DNA of 64,000 nucleotides from Blakeslea trispora (GCA_025331445.1 JAIWNE010000081.1:62001-126000); one strand, 5' to 3'; shown: positions 45,591 through 57,688, counted from the first letter of the stretch. Numbers and translations are program-made. Notes: a model not told the origin generated them from the letters alone.

Positions 45591-46094
45591 GTAAGAAATT
45601 TGAGTTGTTTAAGAATAAAAAGGCAAGTGAGTACTTTGATAACTTTTTGTTCTAATAAAGAGAGAAAATGTTACTAACTAATGAATTTACAACGACTATT
45701 TATACAAAACGACTTGAGATTGGTTTATCCGAGTATTTAAGCTAAGAGTAGAAATGATTGTTGATGAGCAAGCTTCAAACACTTGCTCTTGTTATAACAA
45801 TGGCTATTATTATTGATGTATGACTAGTTTGGAACTGTACTAAGGGATTGATTGGTTTAACTCTGAAGTTGATCTCAGCTGTCACTTATAATTAGGATAC
45901 GCAATTTATCTGATTGATACTCAGTCTGAGTCTACGTAGTTATATCTTGCATTTCAGGGTGAATCCCTTAGTCTTTACTTGACTAGGTAATGATTCCAAT
46001 TCAGATACATAGAGTTCATTTTGTAGAATTTTTCTTTGACTACAATGATACTTCAATACACATATTTAATATAGCAGTTATGGTACAATCACTA
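45591..46094 (+). mobile_element. MITE-A, copy 2
   Basis: About 504 bp, closely related to 1131-1636 throughout. CAAAAGGT flanks both sides (45583-45590, 46095-46102). It is inserted between the MULE-2 start codon and terminal repeat. Confidence 0.72.
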
Positions 46095-46150
46095 CAAAAG
46101 GTTTTTATTGATATTCAGATCAGGGACCATTGGTTTGAAATCTTTCTGAC

Positions 46151-46264
46151 TTTAAAAAAATGGGGGGAGAGGAAAGCAAAAAATGTGTTTTTTAAAAAGT
46201 GGGTGTAGGAAATGGGGTGTATTTAAAAAGTGAGTGTGAAAAGTGGGTGCGCGAAGTATTACTC
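46151..46264 (-). repeat. MULE-2 right terminal repeat
   Basis: Inverse of 19629-19775 except for the extra tandem unit there. Confidence 0.87.
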
Positions 46265-46926
46265 AAAAAAAAAAGAGATAAAAGTGCTTACCTTTTGCTG
46301 TGCATTTAATGAAAATAAAAAAGAGAAAAAAAAGAAAATGGGGATTGAAAAAAATGGCTAGTATATATGAGAAATATGGCAGTGATGGGAAGAAAGTATG
46401 ATTTCATTAACAGATTCAAGCTAAAATTGTACTGAAAAGGAAAATGTCTTGGATTTGCATAAACAGATGTTATTAGTGATCAATTAAAGGAACGCTTTTG
46501 TAAAGGGGATCTTAAAGAAACACCAAAGTAGAATCTATAAAAAAGTTGATAGCAAAGCTTCAAGCTGTCTCAAAGCTATATATGTTTATGAATGAACCAT
46601 TTTTTAACATACAAGTAACTAGCTTAAAAATAAAATGTATCAAAAGCAACCCTTTTATATAGTGTCGCTCTTGTTAGAGATATAATAGACTATAATAATA
46701 GGATGGCACATCAGAAGCCAAATGTAACAAGATCATTCATATATTGTAAAGGTTCATTAACACTAATACTTCTTATAACACCCTTTGAATCCATTTAAAA
46801 ATCGAACACTGAAAGATCCTAATTTCAGTTTGATTGTATTGTCATTTTATAATAATTTCCATTGACCCAGAATAGTTTATTATGGTGAACATCAAAACCA
46901 TCAAAATGCAGCATACAAATAGATCT
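46265..46926 (+). repeat. CACTA-like copy D, right fragment
   Basis: Direct match to copy B at 31207-31870; the A-run and GAGATAAAAGTGCTTACC continue from 19628. It ends at AAATAGATCT where copy C begins. Non-coding. Confidence 0.75.
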
Positions 46927-47351
46927 CACCACGGCGTATAGGAGTTTTAAAAATATTCGAGTGAGGTTTTTCTGATTGAGGTCAATATTCAGCTTTTATA
47001 GACATGGCTGAATTGGCTTTTGAAATGATTAAAGTAATGGATTTTTTTGTTGAAATGTAATGTAGAGACTTAAGGGAGGTTATTCTTTTAATTTGAAGCT
47101 GATCTGAAGAGATGAGATGATCTCGGTTTTTTTTACATGTCAAAGGTCATAAAATAAGTAAAAAGACTAAGAAAAATAATCTGTGAGAAAGAGAATTGGC
47201 TGAAAAGGAAAAAAAAATAGCAGTGAAAAAGAAAAGACATCAAATGGGGGGATTGATTTCAGATTTCATGCAAAAAATATGTACAAAAATGGTAAATGGG
47301 GGGATAGGTTAAGAGAGGTGAAACAATCTGTGTAAAAAAATAGGGAGTATG

Positions 47352-47860
47352 TGTGGTGATTTCACCATATGATAAATAAGAGTAGATACTGAAAATGATA
47401 TCAAATAAAAGAATCGCTTATTTAAAATACGATATACAACTCAAACTAATAGAAGCTCAACATAATGTAAAGAGGGAAAGCTAATATACACATAAGACAA
47501 AGTAAGCAGTAAATGCTTACTCAGAAGAAAAAGGACAGAGAAAATTACACAAGTTCCAAATCAAGCCATCCCAGATTTAAAGTCCTAATTCAACTGTATT
47601 CAGGAACGGTAAAAATACAGGACAATGGTAGAACACTGGAAGAAGACCTCAACCGTCATATAAAGATTATTTCCCTTATATTTTATGAGAATAAGGATTA
47701 GTAAAATCCATTCACATTCGAGTAGACACAGACTTTAGAAATTGTATAAAAACCATTGTATTATTTAGTTTAGAAACATGAATTCCACTTTTTAAGAATA
47801 AAGAGATTATCAAAGTACTTTCTTGTTTTTCCTTTATTCTCTCACACACAAATATCTACA
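47352..47860 (+). repeat. gypsy-3 5' LTR
   Basis: TG...CA. Followed by TTTTTTACTTTGAATATTC and the ATG at 47898, with no clear tRNA primer-binding site. Confidence 0.93.
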
Positions 47861-47897
47861 TTTTTTACTTTGAATATTCTATTTATTCCTCACTGCC

Positions 47898-50800
47898 ATG
47901 TCTACTCAAGATCAAAATTCTATTCCTGAGCTACAAGAAGCTAACCATGTCCGTATCCAGGATGCTGTGGCAATGATCTCCTCCCATAATGGCCAAGCAG
48001 TTACTGGTGCAGAAGACGCTCAAATGAGTGATATTGACTTCGATGAGAACGACCTGACTACTACTGATGACATTGGTAACAAGGCTATCACGGAAGTCCA
48101 ACTGGTACTCTATAACCTGAATCAACAAGCTCTTGACTGCGCTATCAAATTTAACGAAGCCTGGTTGAAGAAGGACAAGGAAAACTTAGATAAGTATAAA
48201 CGCATGACAGATGAAATCAATGATCAGATTCGCACATTCAATCAAACACTTCATAGGGTCAAGTCCATCAATACTAAGACCAGCCCTATGAAGGTCGATA
48301 TTGACGCTGAAGCTACTGAATCTTTCCTCCGCCTGAACTACAAGGATTTACCCCATTTCCAACTCGACGCCTGGCCTAACAAACCTTACCCTACGGAACA
48401 CGCTTACCAATCTGTAGACAACTATCTCTGGAACTTGGAGAAATTAGTCAACATGAGTTCTAACATTTCGCTCACTAAGCATTGGAAGCATATCCTACCT
48501 TTGGTTGTTGATGATAAGCACGCACGATGGATCCAAGATACGGTAAGAACGGCTATGACGTGGGAAGAAACTAAGGAAGCCTTCAAGATGAAGTTCAAAT
48601 CTACACGAGCCACCGTCAATGCTACAACTGAGGCGCTCACAATGACCATGACAAAGAGAGAGTCCATTGCCGACTACACGACCCGTTTCATCAATAAATG
48701 CGAACAGGCTGAGCTTGCCCTTGACGACAAAGGGATCGTGGAACGGTTTGTGGCTTCTATGACACCTGAAATACATCACCAAGTTGCCGCCTCGTGGTTA
48801 TCTCTCCGCCGAAGCAATGACCCACGCCAATGGAACGTGAACGAAGCAGCTGCCGTTGCAAGAGAACTTTTGGGCGACTGTGTGGATGACTATTACAGCT
48901 TCTACGATGAAGGTAGATTTGGTTCCAGTGGTCGAACCAGACATATGAACAGTTCTATGAATGAAAATAGAAACAGCCAAAACAGCCAATCAAATGGTTC
49001 GTCAAGTCAATCAACTCGCGCAGGATTTTATTACTGCAAGCACCATGGAAAAAATAGTAGCCATACTACTATTGAGTGTGAAAACAGAAAGAAACAAACA
49101 AAGAATTTGTTTTATGGAGAAAAAAACCAACCCCGCTCAGCAAGCACTATGAATTATGGTACCACCCAGTCACGCTGGGCCCAACAACCTGCCGCTGACA
49201 ACTGCCGCTATTGTAAGAAAGCTTGGGGCAAAGGTCACCGATGCCTCGAGTACTTTGACAGTGACGACTACAAACGTCGCTTGCAAATAAAACAAGTGAA
49301 CATGCTTAGAGCTTGCAGAGAGAAGGAACAAAAGACTGATAACAAAGAGCACGATGATGATGACGAGGACATGAATGAGTTCTTGGGTGACGTTGAAGCT
49401 TGTAAGTTATCTGATCAATCCACCATAAAAAGTAATAACTTCAAAATTAACACTCCTATTTTAATAGAAGGAGAAGAGCTATGGGCCCAAGTAGATACTG
49501 GTAGCGAATTAACTATCATGAACAAGCAAACATTTTTAAAATTAATACCTATTTTAAATAAACACTATCCATCATTGCACAAAAAATTCATAAAGCCTAT
49601 AAACGGATATTTAAACTTTGCAGGAGCTAATAACAATAAGAAAAGAATTGGTCAAACCATTCCATTAAAAATTACTTATGGTGATATAAATACAGAATTC
49701 CCTTTTGAAATCATGCAATTCAATGAAAACATGAAATACGATATCCTTTTGGGTACAGACATACTGGCCAAATTAAATGTGGGACTATTCGGGGTACAAT
49801 ATGATTGGATTCCTAACCATATCAGAAATAAGGCAATGAATATAAACATCTACCAAGACGATGTTATTCCAAACAAGTGCCCATACGGTACGGAAGAAGA
49901 ACAAATGAAATACCAAGAGGCGATTAAGGACGCATTACAAAAAAATGCAGCAATCCCGCCACATTCTTTTTGTAACTTGCCTGAAGCTATAATTCGACTC
50001 CCCATGAAAGAAGACGTGGTCATTAAACTGCGTCAATATCCAATCCCATATCAACTTAGACCTCTACTAGACATTGAAATTAAGAAATGGCTCGATAATG
50101 GTATCATTAAAAAGGCTCCAATTAATACCCGCTTTAACAGCCCACTGACATTGGCGGGCAAAAAGGATGCTAACGGAAATAAGACCAAACAACGACCTTG
50201 CCTTGATGTAAGACAACTCAATCGCTATCTACCCAATGATGGATTTCAGTTACCATTGGTGAAAGAGATATTCGAAAGTCTTACAGGATGTATTATTTTC
50301 AGTACCTTAGATTTAAAAGGTGCCTATAATCAATTTATGATCCACCCAGATGACCAAGAAAAAACCGCATTCACACATAACCTGCAACAATATGTATTTG
50401 TAGGAGCACCCTTTGGGTTGCGTAACATGCCCGGTAACTTTGCAAGAGTAATGACCAACATTATTCAGGGTATGCCATTCGTACATGCGTTCTTAGATGA
50501 CTTGGTAATTGCGAGTAAAACAGTGGATGAACATATTATCCATGTAAACTGTATCCTCGAAAGATTGACACAAGTCAATCTAATTCTCAACCCGGAAAAA
50601 TGCTTCTTCTTCATGAAAGAAGTGTACTTATTGGGTTTCTCAGTATCTGCAACGGGTACAAGAGTGGATCAAAGAAAATTGACAAATATTGAAGAATGGA
50701 AAAAACCTGAGAACAGTAAACAGGTTATGTCACTCATGGGTACTATCAACTACTTCCGCGACTACATCCCAATGGTATCACAAATAAGTGCGCCAATTGA

Positions 50801-52994
50801 TGCATTAAGAAATGAAAAGGATGTCGCCAGTAAATGGGGTCCAACACAGGACCGAAGCTTCCTACTACTCAAAAAGGTATTGCCATTCAACAATATCCTG
50901 CATCATGCGGATCTATCCCAACCATTCTATCTTCATACTGATGCATCCAAATATGGCATCACTGCAGTTCTCACTCAACGAGATCTATATCAAAGAATCA
51001 AACATATTGGCTTCGTCTCTCGAAGTCTCTCTCAATCCGAACGCTTATACAATACTAGTAAACGCGAGCTCTTAGCTATCGTATTTGGTATCAAAAAGTT
51101 CCATCAATTCCTCTATGGAAGAGAATTTATCATCTTCACGGATCATCAAGCACTGACATCTCTGCATACGCAAAAGGTACTGTCGCCACTCATGTATACT
51201 TGGCTCGAAACTCTACTCGCGTATCAATATCAATGCGTGCATATCCCCGGTATTCTTAACGTGTTGCCGGATTGCTTAAGTCGACTCTACGAACCGTCTT
51301 TCAGACTGGAGGGGGAGGATGACTTTTTGACCAAGATCGAAAAAGATCGGTTAAACGAAGAACGGAGAAAAAAGAATAAGGAAAAGAGAGATGAAAAAGA
51401 TTTGATCAAAAAGTCTTTGGTGCAACAGTCACGACTACCTGAAAATAAGCAAAAACTGTTTATGGGAAATGTGCGTAATGTACACAAAGTAATAGCACAA
51501 AAGAAACTGGATGAATTAGAACAATTCAAACAAGCCTATCCAAGAAAGATAGGAACAACAGAAATGTATGAAAATAAAAATGTTTATATAACATCCGTCA
51601 TTCAAATAGACTACATTACACCAGAAGAAGAAGAAAGAAAACAAATTCTTAAAGATGTACACAGTTTCGGACACTTTGGAAGTGAAAGCATGGTTAAAGA
51701 AATTCATGCCAAAGGATACCATTGGCCAAAGCTAGTGGATGAAGCAAAAGATATTGTCAAACAATGTCCACCTTGTCAAAAGTATAACATTGCAAAAACA
51801 GGCTATAACCCATTAAAGCCCATTTTGGCCATGATGCCAGGTGATCATTGGTCTATTGATATGATAGGACCATTTATTCCATCCAGTGAAGAACAATACA
51901 CAGCAATTTTAATCTGTGTAGATATATGTACAAAATATGTCATCATCAGACCTGTGAAAAATAAGATGTCAAGTACAATCGCCAATGAACTCGTTAAAAT
52001 TATGGGTGACTTTGGTCTCATGAAAACACTGAGTAGTGACAACGGAAGAGAGTTCCGAAACTCGGTGATGAATCACATAAGCAGTGCACTAGGCATTGAT
52101 AGGAGATACTCTATACCCTATCATGCTAGATCAAGAGGCGCTGTAGAAAACTCAGTAAAAACTGTGTTACAAGTCCTGCGAAAATATGTCAATTATGAAT
52201 ATGAAGCATGGGCAGAATATTTACCTGTTGTACAACTTAGTATCAATTATAAGATACGAGAACGCACCTTATCTTCAGCATTCTCATTAATGTTTGCAAG
52301 AAGATTAAATGACTTCAAAGACTACACTGAAAAAGACAGTGATGGCAATTATAGAGTTTTATCTCATGAAGAGCTCGAAGAAAGAATTGAGAAAATGGCA
52401 AACATTGTCTTACCAGCAATTCAGGAAAGAACAAAAAAGATTACCGAGATGCAAGCCAAGAACTTTGACGAAAAGAATAACTTGGTACATATCGAAAACG
52501 GTACTGCTGTAATGTGTAAAATACAACAGCCTCATAGAGCACACAAGTTAGCTCCCATTTATCAAGGACCATATGTTGTTGTAAGAAAGACAGCAGCCAA
52601 CAACTACGTTCTAAAAGATGAACAAGGTGAACTCTTGCACAGAGATTATACCCCATCAGAACTTAAAGTAGTTGCGATAGATGAAACTCTAATTGAAGAT
52701 GAAACATATGAAATTGAAGAAATTAGAGATCATAGAGGGCCAGCATCCAATCGAGAATATCTTGTTAGATGGGCTGGTTATGGTGATAGAGCCAATACAT
52801 GGGAACCTGTATCTTCATTTACAAATCCAGAAGTAGTTATCCCCCAATATTGGGCAAAAGTAAGAAAGCTTAAAGAATTAGAAAAGAAAGCACAGACCAA
52901 TAGTACAAACGACCAAACTGATAAAAAGGTCGAAAAAAGATCGACGAGTACAACACCCCAGAAACTACGTCAGAGTAAAAGACTTAGACAATAA
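47898..52994 (+). CDS. gypsy-3 gag-pol polyprotein with chromodomain (1698 aa)
   Basis: ATG 47898 is the first in-frame start after the LTR. Gag capsid-like region (about 150-330: HARWIQDTV, ADYTTRFINKCEQ) and finger CRYCKKAWGKGHRC (about 435). Protease VDTGSELTI (about 531). RT LDLKGAYNQF and active site AFLDDLVIA (about 864). RNase H LHTDASKYG and FTDHQALTS (about 1010-1100). Integrase zinc part H..H..CPPC (about 1252-1295), D in WSIDMIGPF, D in SSDNGREF, E in RSRGAVENSVKT. Chromodomain YEIEEIRDH...YLVRWAGYGDRANTWEP (about 1603-1645). All catalytic residues are present, so the product could support copying and integration. The chromodomain would steer insertion to marked chromatin. Confidence 0.96.
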   Translation: MSTQDQNSIPELQEANHVRIQDAVAMISSHNGQAVTGAEDAQMSDIDFDENDLTTTDDIGNKAITEVQLVLYNLNQQALDCAIKFNEAWLKKDKENLDKYKRMTDEINDQIRTFNQTLHRVKSINTKTSPMKVDIDAEATESFLRLNYKDLPHFQLDAWPNKPYPTEHAYQSVDNYLWNLEKLVNMSSNISLTKHWKHILPLVVDDKHARWIQDTVRTAMTWEETKEAFKMKFKSTRATVNATTEALTMTMTKRESIADYTTRFINKCEQAELALDDKGIVERFVASMTPEIHHQVAASWLSLRRSNDPRQWNVNEAAAVARELLGDCVDDYYSFYDEGRFGSSGRTRHMNSSMNENRNSQNSQSNGSSSQSTRAGFYYCKHHGKNSSHTTIECENRKKQTKNLFYGEKNQPRSASTMNYGTTQSRWAQQPAADNCRYCKKAWGKGHRCLEYFDSDDYKRRLQIKQVNMLRACREKEQKTDNKEHDDDDEDMNEFLGDVEACKLSDQSTIKSNNFKINTPILIEGEELWAQVDTGSELTIMNKQTFLKLIPILNKHYPSLHKKFIKPINGYLNFAGANNNKKRIGQTIPLKITYGDINTEFPFEIMQFNENMKYDILLGTDILAKLNVGLFGVQYDWIPNHIRNKAMNINIYQDDVIPNKCPYGTEEEQMKYQEAIKDALQKNAAIPPHSFCNLPEAIIRLPMKEDVVIKLRQYPIPYQLRPLLDIEIKKWLDNGIIKKAPINTRFNSPLTLAGKKDANGNKTKQRPCLDVRQLNRYLPNDGFQLPLVKEIFESLTGCIIFSTLDLKGAYNQFMIHPDDQEKTAFTHNLQQYVFVGAPFGLRNMPGNFARVMTNIIQGMPFVHAFLDDLVIASKTVDEHIIHVNCILERLTQVNLILNPEKCFFFMKEVYLLGFSVSATGTRVDQRKLTNIEEWKKPENSKQVMSLMGTINYFRDYIPMVSQISAPIDALRNEKDVASKWGPTQDRSFLLLKKVLPFNNILHHADLSQPFYLHTDASKYGITAVLTQRDLYQRIKHIGFVSRSLSQSERLYNTSKRELLAIVFGIKKFHQFLYGREFIIFTDHQALTSLHTQKVLSPLMYTWLETLLAYQYQCVHIPGILNVLPDCLSRLYEPSFRLEGEDDFLTKIEKDRLNEERRKKNKEKRDEKDLIKKSLVQQSRLPENKQKLFMGNVRNVHKVIAQKKLDELEQFKQAYPRKIGTTEMYENKNVYITSVIQIDYITPEEEERKQILKDVHSFGHFGSESMVKEIHAKGYHWPKLVDEAKDIVKQCPPCQKYNIAKTGYNPLKPILAMMPGDHWSIDMIGPFIPSSEEQYTAILICVDICTKYVIIRPVKNKMSSTIANELVKIMGDFGLMKTLSSDNGREFRNSVMNHISSALGIDRRYSIPYHARSRGAVENSVKTVLQVLRKYVNYEYEAWAEYLPVVQLSINYKIRERTLSSAFSLMFARRLNDFKDYTEKDSDGNYRVLSHEELEERIEKMANIVLPAIQERTKKITEMQAKNFDEKNNLVHIENGTAVMCKIQQPHRAHKLAPIYQGPYVVVRKTAANNYVLKDEQGELLHRDYTPSELKVVAIDETLIEDETYEIEEIRDHRGPASNREYLVRWAGYGDRANTWEPVSSFTNPEVVIPQYWAKVRKLKELEKKAQTNSTNDQTDKKVEKRSTSTTPQKLRQSKRLRQ

Positions 52995-53045
52995 GATTCT
53001 AATAGAGAATAGAGATCATGTACAACCCCAATTGTGGTTGACATT

Positions 53046-53057
53046 GGAGGGGGAGAA
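53046..53057 (+). other. gypsy-3 polypurine tract
   Basis: GGAGGGGGAGAA directly before the 3' LTR; primer site for plus-strand DNA. Confidence 0.8.
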
Positions 53058-53565
53058 TGTGGTGATTTCACCATATGATAAATAAGAGTAGATACTGAAA
53101 ATGATATCAAATAAAAGAATCGCTTATTTAAAATACGATATACAACTCAAACTAATAGAAGCTCAACATAATGTAAAGAGGGAAAGCTAATATACACATA
53201 AGACAAAGTAAGCAGTAAATGCTTACTCAGAAGAAAAAGGACAGAGAAAATTACACAAGTTCCAAATCAAGCCATCCCAGATTTAAAGTCCTAATTCAAC
53301 TGTATTCAGGAACGGTAAAAATACAGGACAATGGTAGAACACTGGAAGAAGACCTCAACCGTCATATAAAGATTATTTCCCTTATATTTTATGAGAATAA
53401 GGATTAGTAAAATCCATTCACATTCGAGTAGACACAGACTTAGAAATTGTATAAAAACCATTGTATTATTTAGTTTAGAAACATGAATTCCACTTTTTAA
53501 GAATAAAGAGATTATCAAAGTACTTTCTTGTTTTTCCTTTATTCTCTCACACACAAATATCTACA
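53058..53565 (+). repeat. gypsy-3 3' LTR
   Basis: Same as the 5' LTR except for one T fewer in GACTTAG (53439 region). Confidence 0.94.
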
Positions 53566-53570
53566 GTATG

Positions 53571-56290
53571 TATGCAAATTTATTTAAAAGGTAAAGAAGA
53601 AGTAAAAGGAAGGCAATTTCTTGAGGTTAAATCAGATATACGATTTAATAAAGATAGTAGGCTGAAAGAGAAGAAAAAGAAGCATAAGCCATTATAGTTA
53701 TAAAGCCAAAGGTTGAGGAGCCAATTTTTAATTTTTTGTGTAATCATAACAAGGTGTGGAAAGCAAAAGAAGTATATAAAAGGTCATGAAATTAAGTGAT
53801 AAGGATAAAGGAAGATATGAGTGTTCTTTTTATTTAATTTTTGATATAGTAGTACAAAAAAGTTACGATCATTGCTGAATGTCGATCTTGAGATCTCTCA
53901 TCTCCATCACTGAAGCAACTTGAGCACATGGAGAAGAACCTTTTGGTACTGTAAATGTCTTTAAGGCAAACTATATCTGGTAAAATGAATAACAGACATT
54001 TCAGCAGCTATACAAAAAAAACTGCTATCACGTTTATATAAAGTGAGGTGATATAGTATGGACTATCTCTGATCGCATTATATGAGGGTAAACAGTACTT
54101 AAAAAGGCTGAGAAAGACAGATGCTGGTGTAAGATTATGAATGGCAACTTGAAGAGAAAATTAAAAAGGAGAAAGAAGCAAATGTTAATCTAAAGAAAGT
54201 TAAAAGAAAAGAAAGAAAAGTAATGACAATCACTACCGAATCAGTATTTTATCCTCAGCTAATGACTCTCACTAAATAAGGATGAAATGTTTTATTATCT
54301 CTTTTAAGAACTGTTAGTTTTAGACATTGGAAGTCAATCTTGAGACTAGGCAAATCAACAGTGTAGACAAACAACTTCAAATACTCTAAATTAGGTATTG
54401 GACTTGATGGCGAAATAGAATGTCTGGTTGAGAAGTCATGAAAGAGGAACAGAAGGATCAATTGTAGGCTTTAGAAGAGGGATCCATTCACTTTTTTTAT
54501 AAAGACAATCGGTTGTTGTACATGTTTATCAAAATGAGTATATCATCAACAATCATCAACATTGTGGGTCAATGTTAGCAACAATCCAAGATTCGCTTTT
54601 GAGATAGATCCATCACAATATGTCTTTATTTCCAAATGATAAAAAAAATAGTCCAACTAACTATAATGCAATCTACCAAATAAATGCTTACCTCTCCAAA
54701 AGCCATGATACCTTTAAAGAACTTTTGATCATCCAAAGTGCTGTTGATATGTAAATTGATTTCGTTTTTAACCGGAAAAGATGTTGACAATGATGGCATC
54801 TTTCTTTGACTAAAATTACCAACTTTTACTAATAACTTTACCTCTTAATTCCATTTTGCCATTCATAGGATTGATCTATAGTAAATGAGATGTAAATTCG
54901 GCTAAGTATTGTTGTTTGGAGAGTGAAAGTATTGTCTTCAATAAACTGAAGTGATAAATGCAGTTACCATAAGTTGAAGGTGCATTCCGAATGTTTAGGT
55001 TGATTCAATCAGAAATGATAATGACTCCATACTACCTTCAAAGGCTTATATGTGAGTCAGGTAATCAATCGTAGAAATGGAACAATACCTTACCATGCTT
55101 CAAAGATCCATTGGGCTTCATCATAAAATAATCATTTAACAGTGAGACTAATACATTATCTACTTTCATAAAATGTTAGATTATAAAGCCATATATAATG
55201 CCATCGAGTTGCCTACCTTTGCTTCATATTAAACGCGATTAAAAGAAGTCTCATGTTAGTGTAATCATCTCCATTACTGATAATTTCGAAAATGGTGTAA
55301 TTATTGATCTTTTTCAAGTGATTTAGTTATGGCGTGTTTAAAAAACTGCATTGTCTGCTTTGTGATGGTAAGATGAGTGACTGTATAATAAAGACTTGAG
55401 CTGCCCAAATTGATCGTGAACAAACCTAAAAAACAAGCCTCTTTCTAGACAGATAAAAGAACGGATAAGTTAGCGATCATGTAGCATCACTTGAGAGAAT
55501 CACCTTAAGTCGGAAAGGAAATACTCTCGAGGTTCAGAAAAAAAAGGTGTAGTAATCAATAGAGTGAAGGAAAAGAAAAGTAGAGAAAAAAAAGTAGAGG
55601 AAAAAAAGCCGAGAAAAAAAAGGAAAGAGAGTAATGTCACCCCCAAAAATAACACGGAATTTTGGGAGATAATTTACTTTTAAAGTATGTCAGTTATATT
55701 AATATAGGCAAAGAGAAAAAAGATCTGGAACATTTTTAAAAATTGGCCAATCAGAGTAGCGAATTTCCATCACTATGAAGAAGGTAAATGTTGATGATTT
55801 GGTCTACATCCTCTCTTTGCATCGTACGCTTTAACCAAAAGTAAAATAGTGTCTATGATAGTAATGAGCTCAATTATTTGATTATAAAGAATGAGATGTA
55901 GTCCAAAAGATGATCATATTTAAATAATGGAAAAATAAAGAGACAATCATTACATTCTAACAGTGATATCATTTACATGATGCATTGATATTATATGCTT
56001 TGACCTGCTTTGGCATATTAAGAACATACTGTAATTGCTTTAACTTGAATGAAATAAGTATTTGAAAACGAGATTCTGCTCACGAATAGAAAAGAGACTG
56101 AATTATACAACTCATTGACAAAAACGTTTGCACTGAATTTAATTCAATCTATGAGAACAAGTATTCCTTTATATAAAAAAGTTGACTCCTATGAGCACAT
56201 GTTAGCTTTGGTTTTGCTCATCTGTTCTGCATGTCGACATCTCCAACTTACATGAGCTTGCAAGATGGTAGGCCATCTTGGAAAAAACTT
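53571..56290 (-). repeat. CACTA-like 5' arm of copy C
   Basis: Reverse complement of copy B from about 35215 to 32560, for example the block AATAACACGGAATTTTGGG near 55650 against 33110. Non-coding; the AT-rich open frames are not conserved between the copies. Confidence 0.75.
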
Positions 56291-56821
56291 TTGAAAAAGT
56301 AGAAATAAATAAAAGCACTTACGGCTACCCTAGGGAGCGGTTGTATAAATGAAAAAGATAGAAAATAATAAATGTGATTGGCTACTTCCTTAAAGATTGC
56401 ATTGGTAAAGGTGCATCTTGTAATTAAAGAGATGGATATGTATTTAAGAATGTTTACGTTCAAGATAATAAATAATCTGAACCAGAAATGGATTATATAC
56501 ATGCTAGGAATAAATGAATGTTGATTTATTAGCAAATCCGATTCATGCTTGAATAAAAAACGATTCAAATGATCATTGTTATGATTTTAATAAAACTTAA
56601 CATATTCTAAGGGAGAAATTAAACAGAACATGATTCAGTGTCAACCACCCTACCCATTATTTATTTTCACTAAAAGAGAGAAAGAAAAAAGAAAAAGAAA
56701 AAAGAGAGAGACAGAAAGAGAGCGAAACGAACTAGTCAGAACCATCCAAATGTCTAGACATAAATGATATTAGAAAAAGCAATAACTAAGGCTTCCAAAG
56801 ATTTAAATAACTTACCGTCTT

Positions 56822-57688
56822 TTTGGTGATTGAGGTGAAGAACTACCTTCATAGCAATCATTGACGTCAAAATCTGACTGAGCATCCAATGAATTACTTG
56901 CCGATGCGACAGAAGGAACAGCTTCTTTGGAGATTTTTAAATTAAGTCAATTAAAAGTTGAAAAGTGAAATGGATTTAGAATACCTTTCTCTTCTTTGTT
57001 TGTCTTTTTGAATGATAGTAATGTTTCATCAACTCGTCCTCCAACCAAAAGTTAACGCAACGGTCCAGAGGAATGTGTTTTTGTCTCAAGTAGGTGGAAA
57101 GATACTTTTGACAACTTGCTTTGAACTCATTAGGAAGGTTACGGTAGCTAATGTTGGGCCAGTCCAGTTTGGCCAACTCCAAATCGTTAATCATCAGATC
57201 AACAGCAACTGAACCAGTTTGGAAAATTGTTCTTTTCCATGAAGCCATTACTTCCGTCTTTGCCTCCAAGATGGTATCTCGATCATCGTGTTTAATAATT
57301 ACAGCATCTTGTAACCAACATTGGATGAAATACTCCACTCGGCTGTCGAAAGGTTGCTTGCTATTTTGTAATTGAGATGGCATGGGATACGGTATTCTCA
57401 AAGAAAATGGAGCATTATCAACCGTTTGCTCAATTGAAAAGCTCATCTGTTCAGATGAATTAGCTAGTCATAAATATGTTTTGTTAGTTATCAGCATGAT
57501 ACATTTTGTAAAGAGTAAGTCATACCAACGACAGAGCTCTGTGTTACATTGTCTCTTCTGGAAACAATATCTTTCACCACTGCTAGTTCTTCTTTCAAAG
57601 TGTTTACATCATTGCGTAATTCTATCATATTGTTTGTTAGCTGTTTGCAAGCTTGAAAGATGAACATAATCTCGTTGGTCAATGGCAT
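56822..57688 (-). CDS. Unknown small gene inside CACTA-like copy C
   Basis: I do not recognise it. First exon from ATG 57688 (MPLTNEIMFIFQACKQLTNN) predicts a coiled coil (LRNDVNTLKEELAVVKDIV). An intron with donor near 57530 and acceptor before 57446 leads to MSFSIEQTVDNAPFSLRI; the join is not certain (a GTTGGT donor is needed to keep phase). The second exon is rich in W, D and K, with a basic end (HSKRQTKKRK). A last stretch read as VPSVASASNSLDAQ and ending SPKRR-stop at about 56820 is likely coding but in a frame I could not join. Its place beside a Tnp2 gene recalls the second gene of CACTA elements (TnpA-type DNA-binding factor); that is inference from position. Confidence 0.5.

Larger units (their letters stand above)
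19629..46264 (-). mobile_element. MULE-2: second Mutator-like element, split by a Helitron
   Basis: Terminal repeats of over 100 bp begin GAGTAATACTTCGCGC at 19629 and end with the inverse at 46264. A-runs of 9-10 bases flank both sides, compatible with a 9-bp duplication. The gene order on the minus strand matches MULE-1: transposase 45566-43493, then (after the Helitron) the OTU part 21280-19915. The left repeat holds an extra tandem unit of about 33 bp (CACCCACTTTTTAAATACACC repeated). Confidence 0.85.
47352..53565 (+). mobile_element. Full-length Ty3/gypsy chromovirus gypsy-3
   Basis: LTRs 47352-47860 and 53058-53565 (509/508 bp, one indel noticed). Target duplication GTATG at 47347-47351 and 53566-53570. 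TGTGGTGATTT...ATCTACA ends. A single unbroken polyprotein gene. Everything points to a recent insertion. Confidence 0.95.

Noticed and set aside
47513..47701. 62-codon frame repeated at 53219-53407
   Set aside because: Lies wholly within the gypsy-3 LTRs; repeated because the LTR is.
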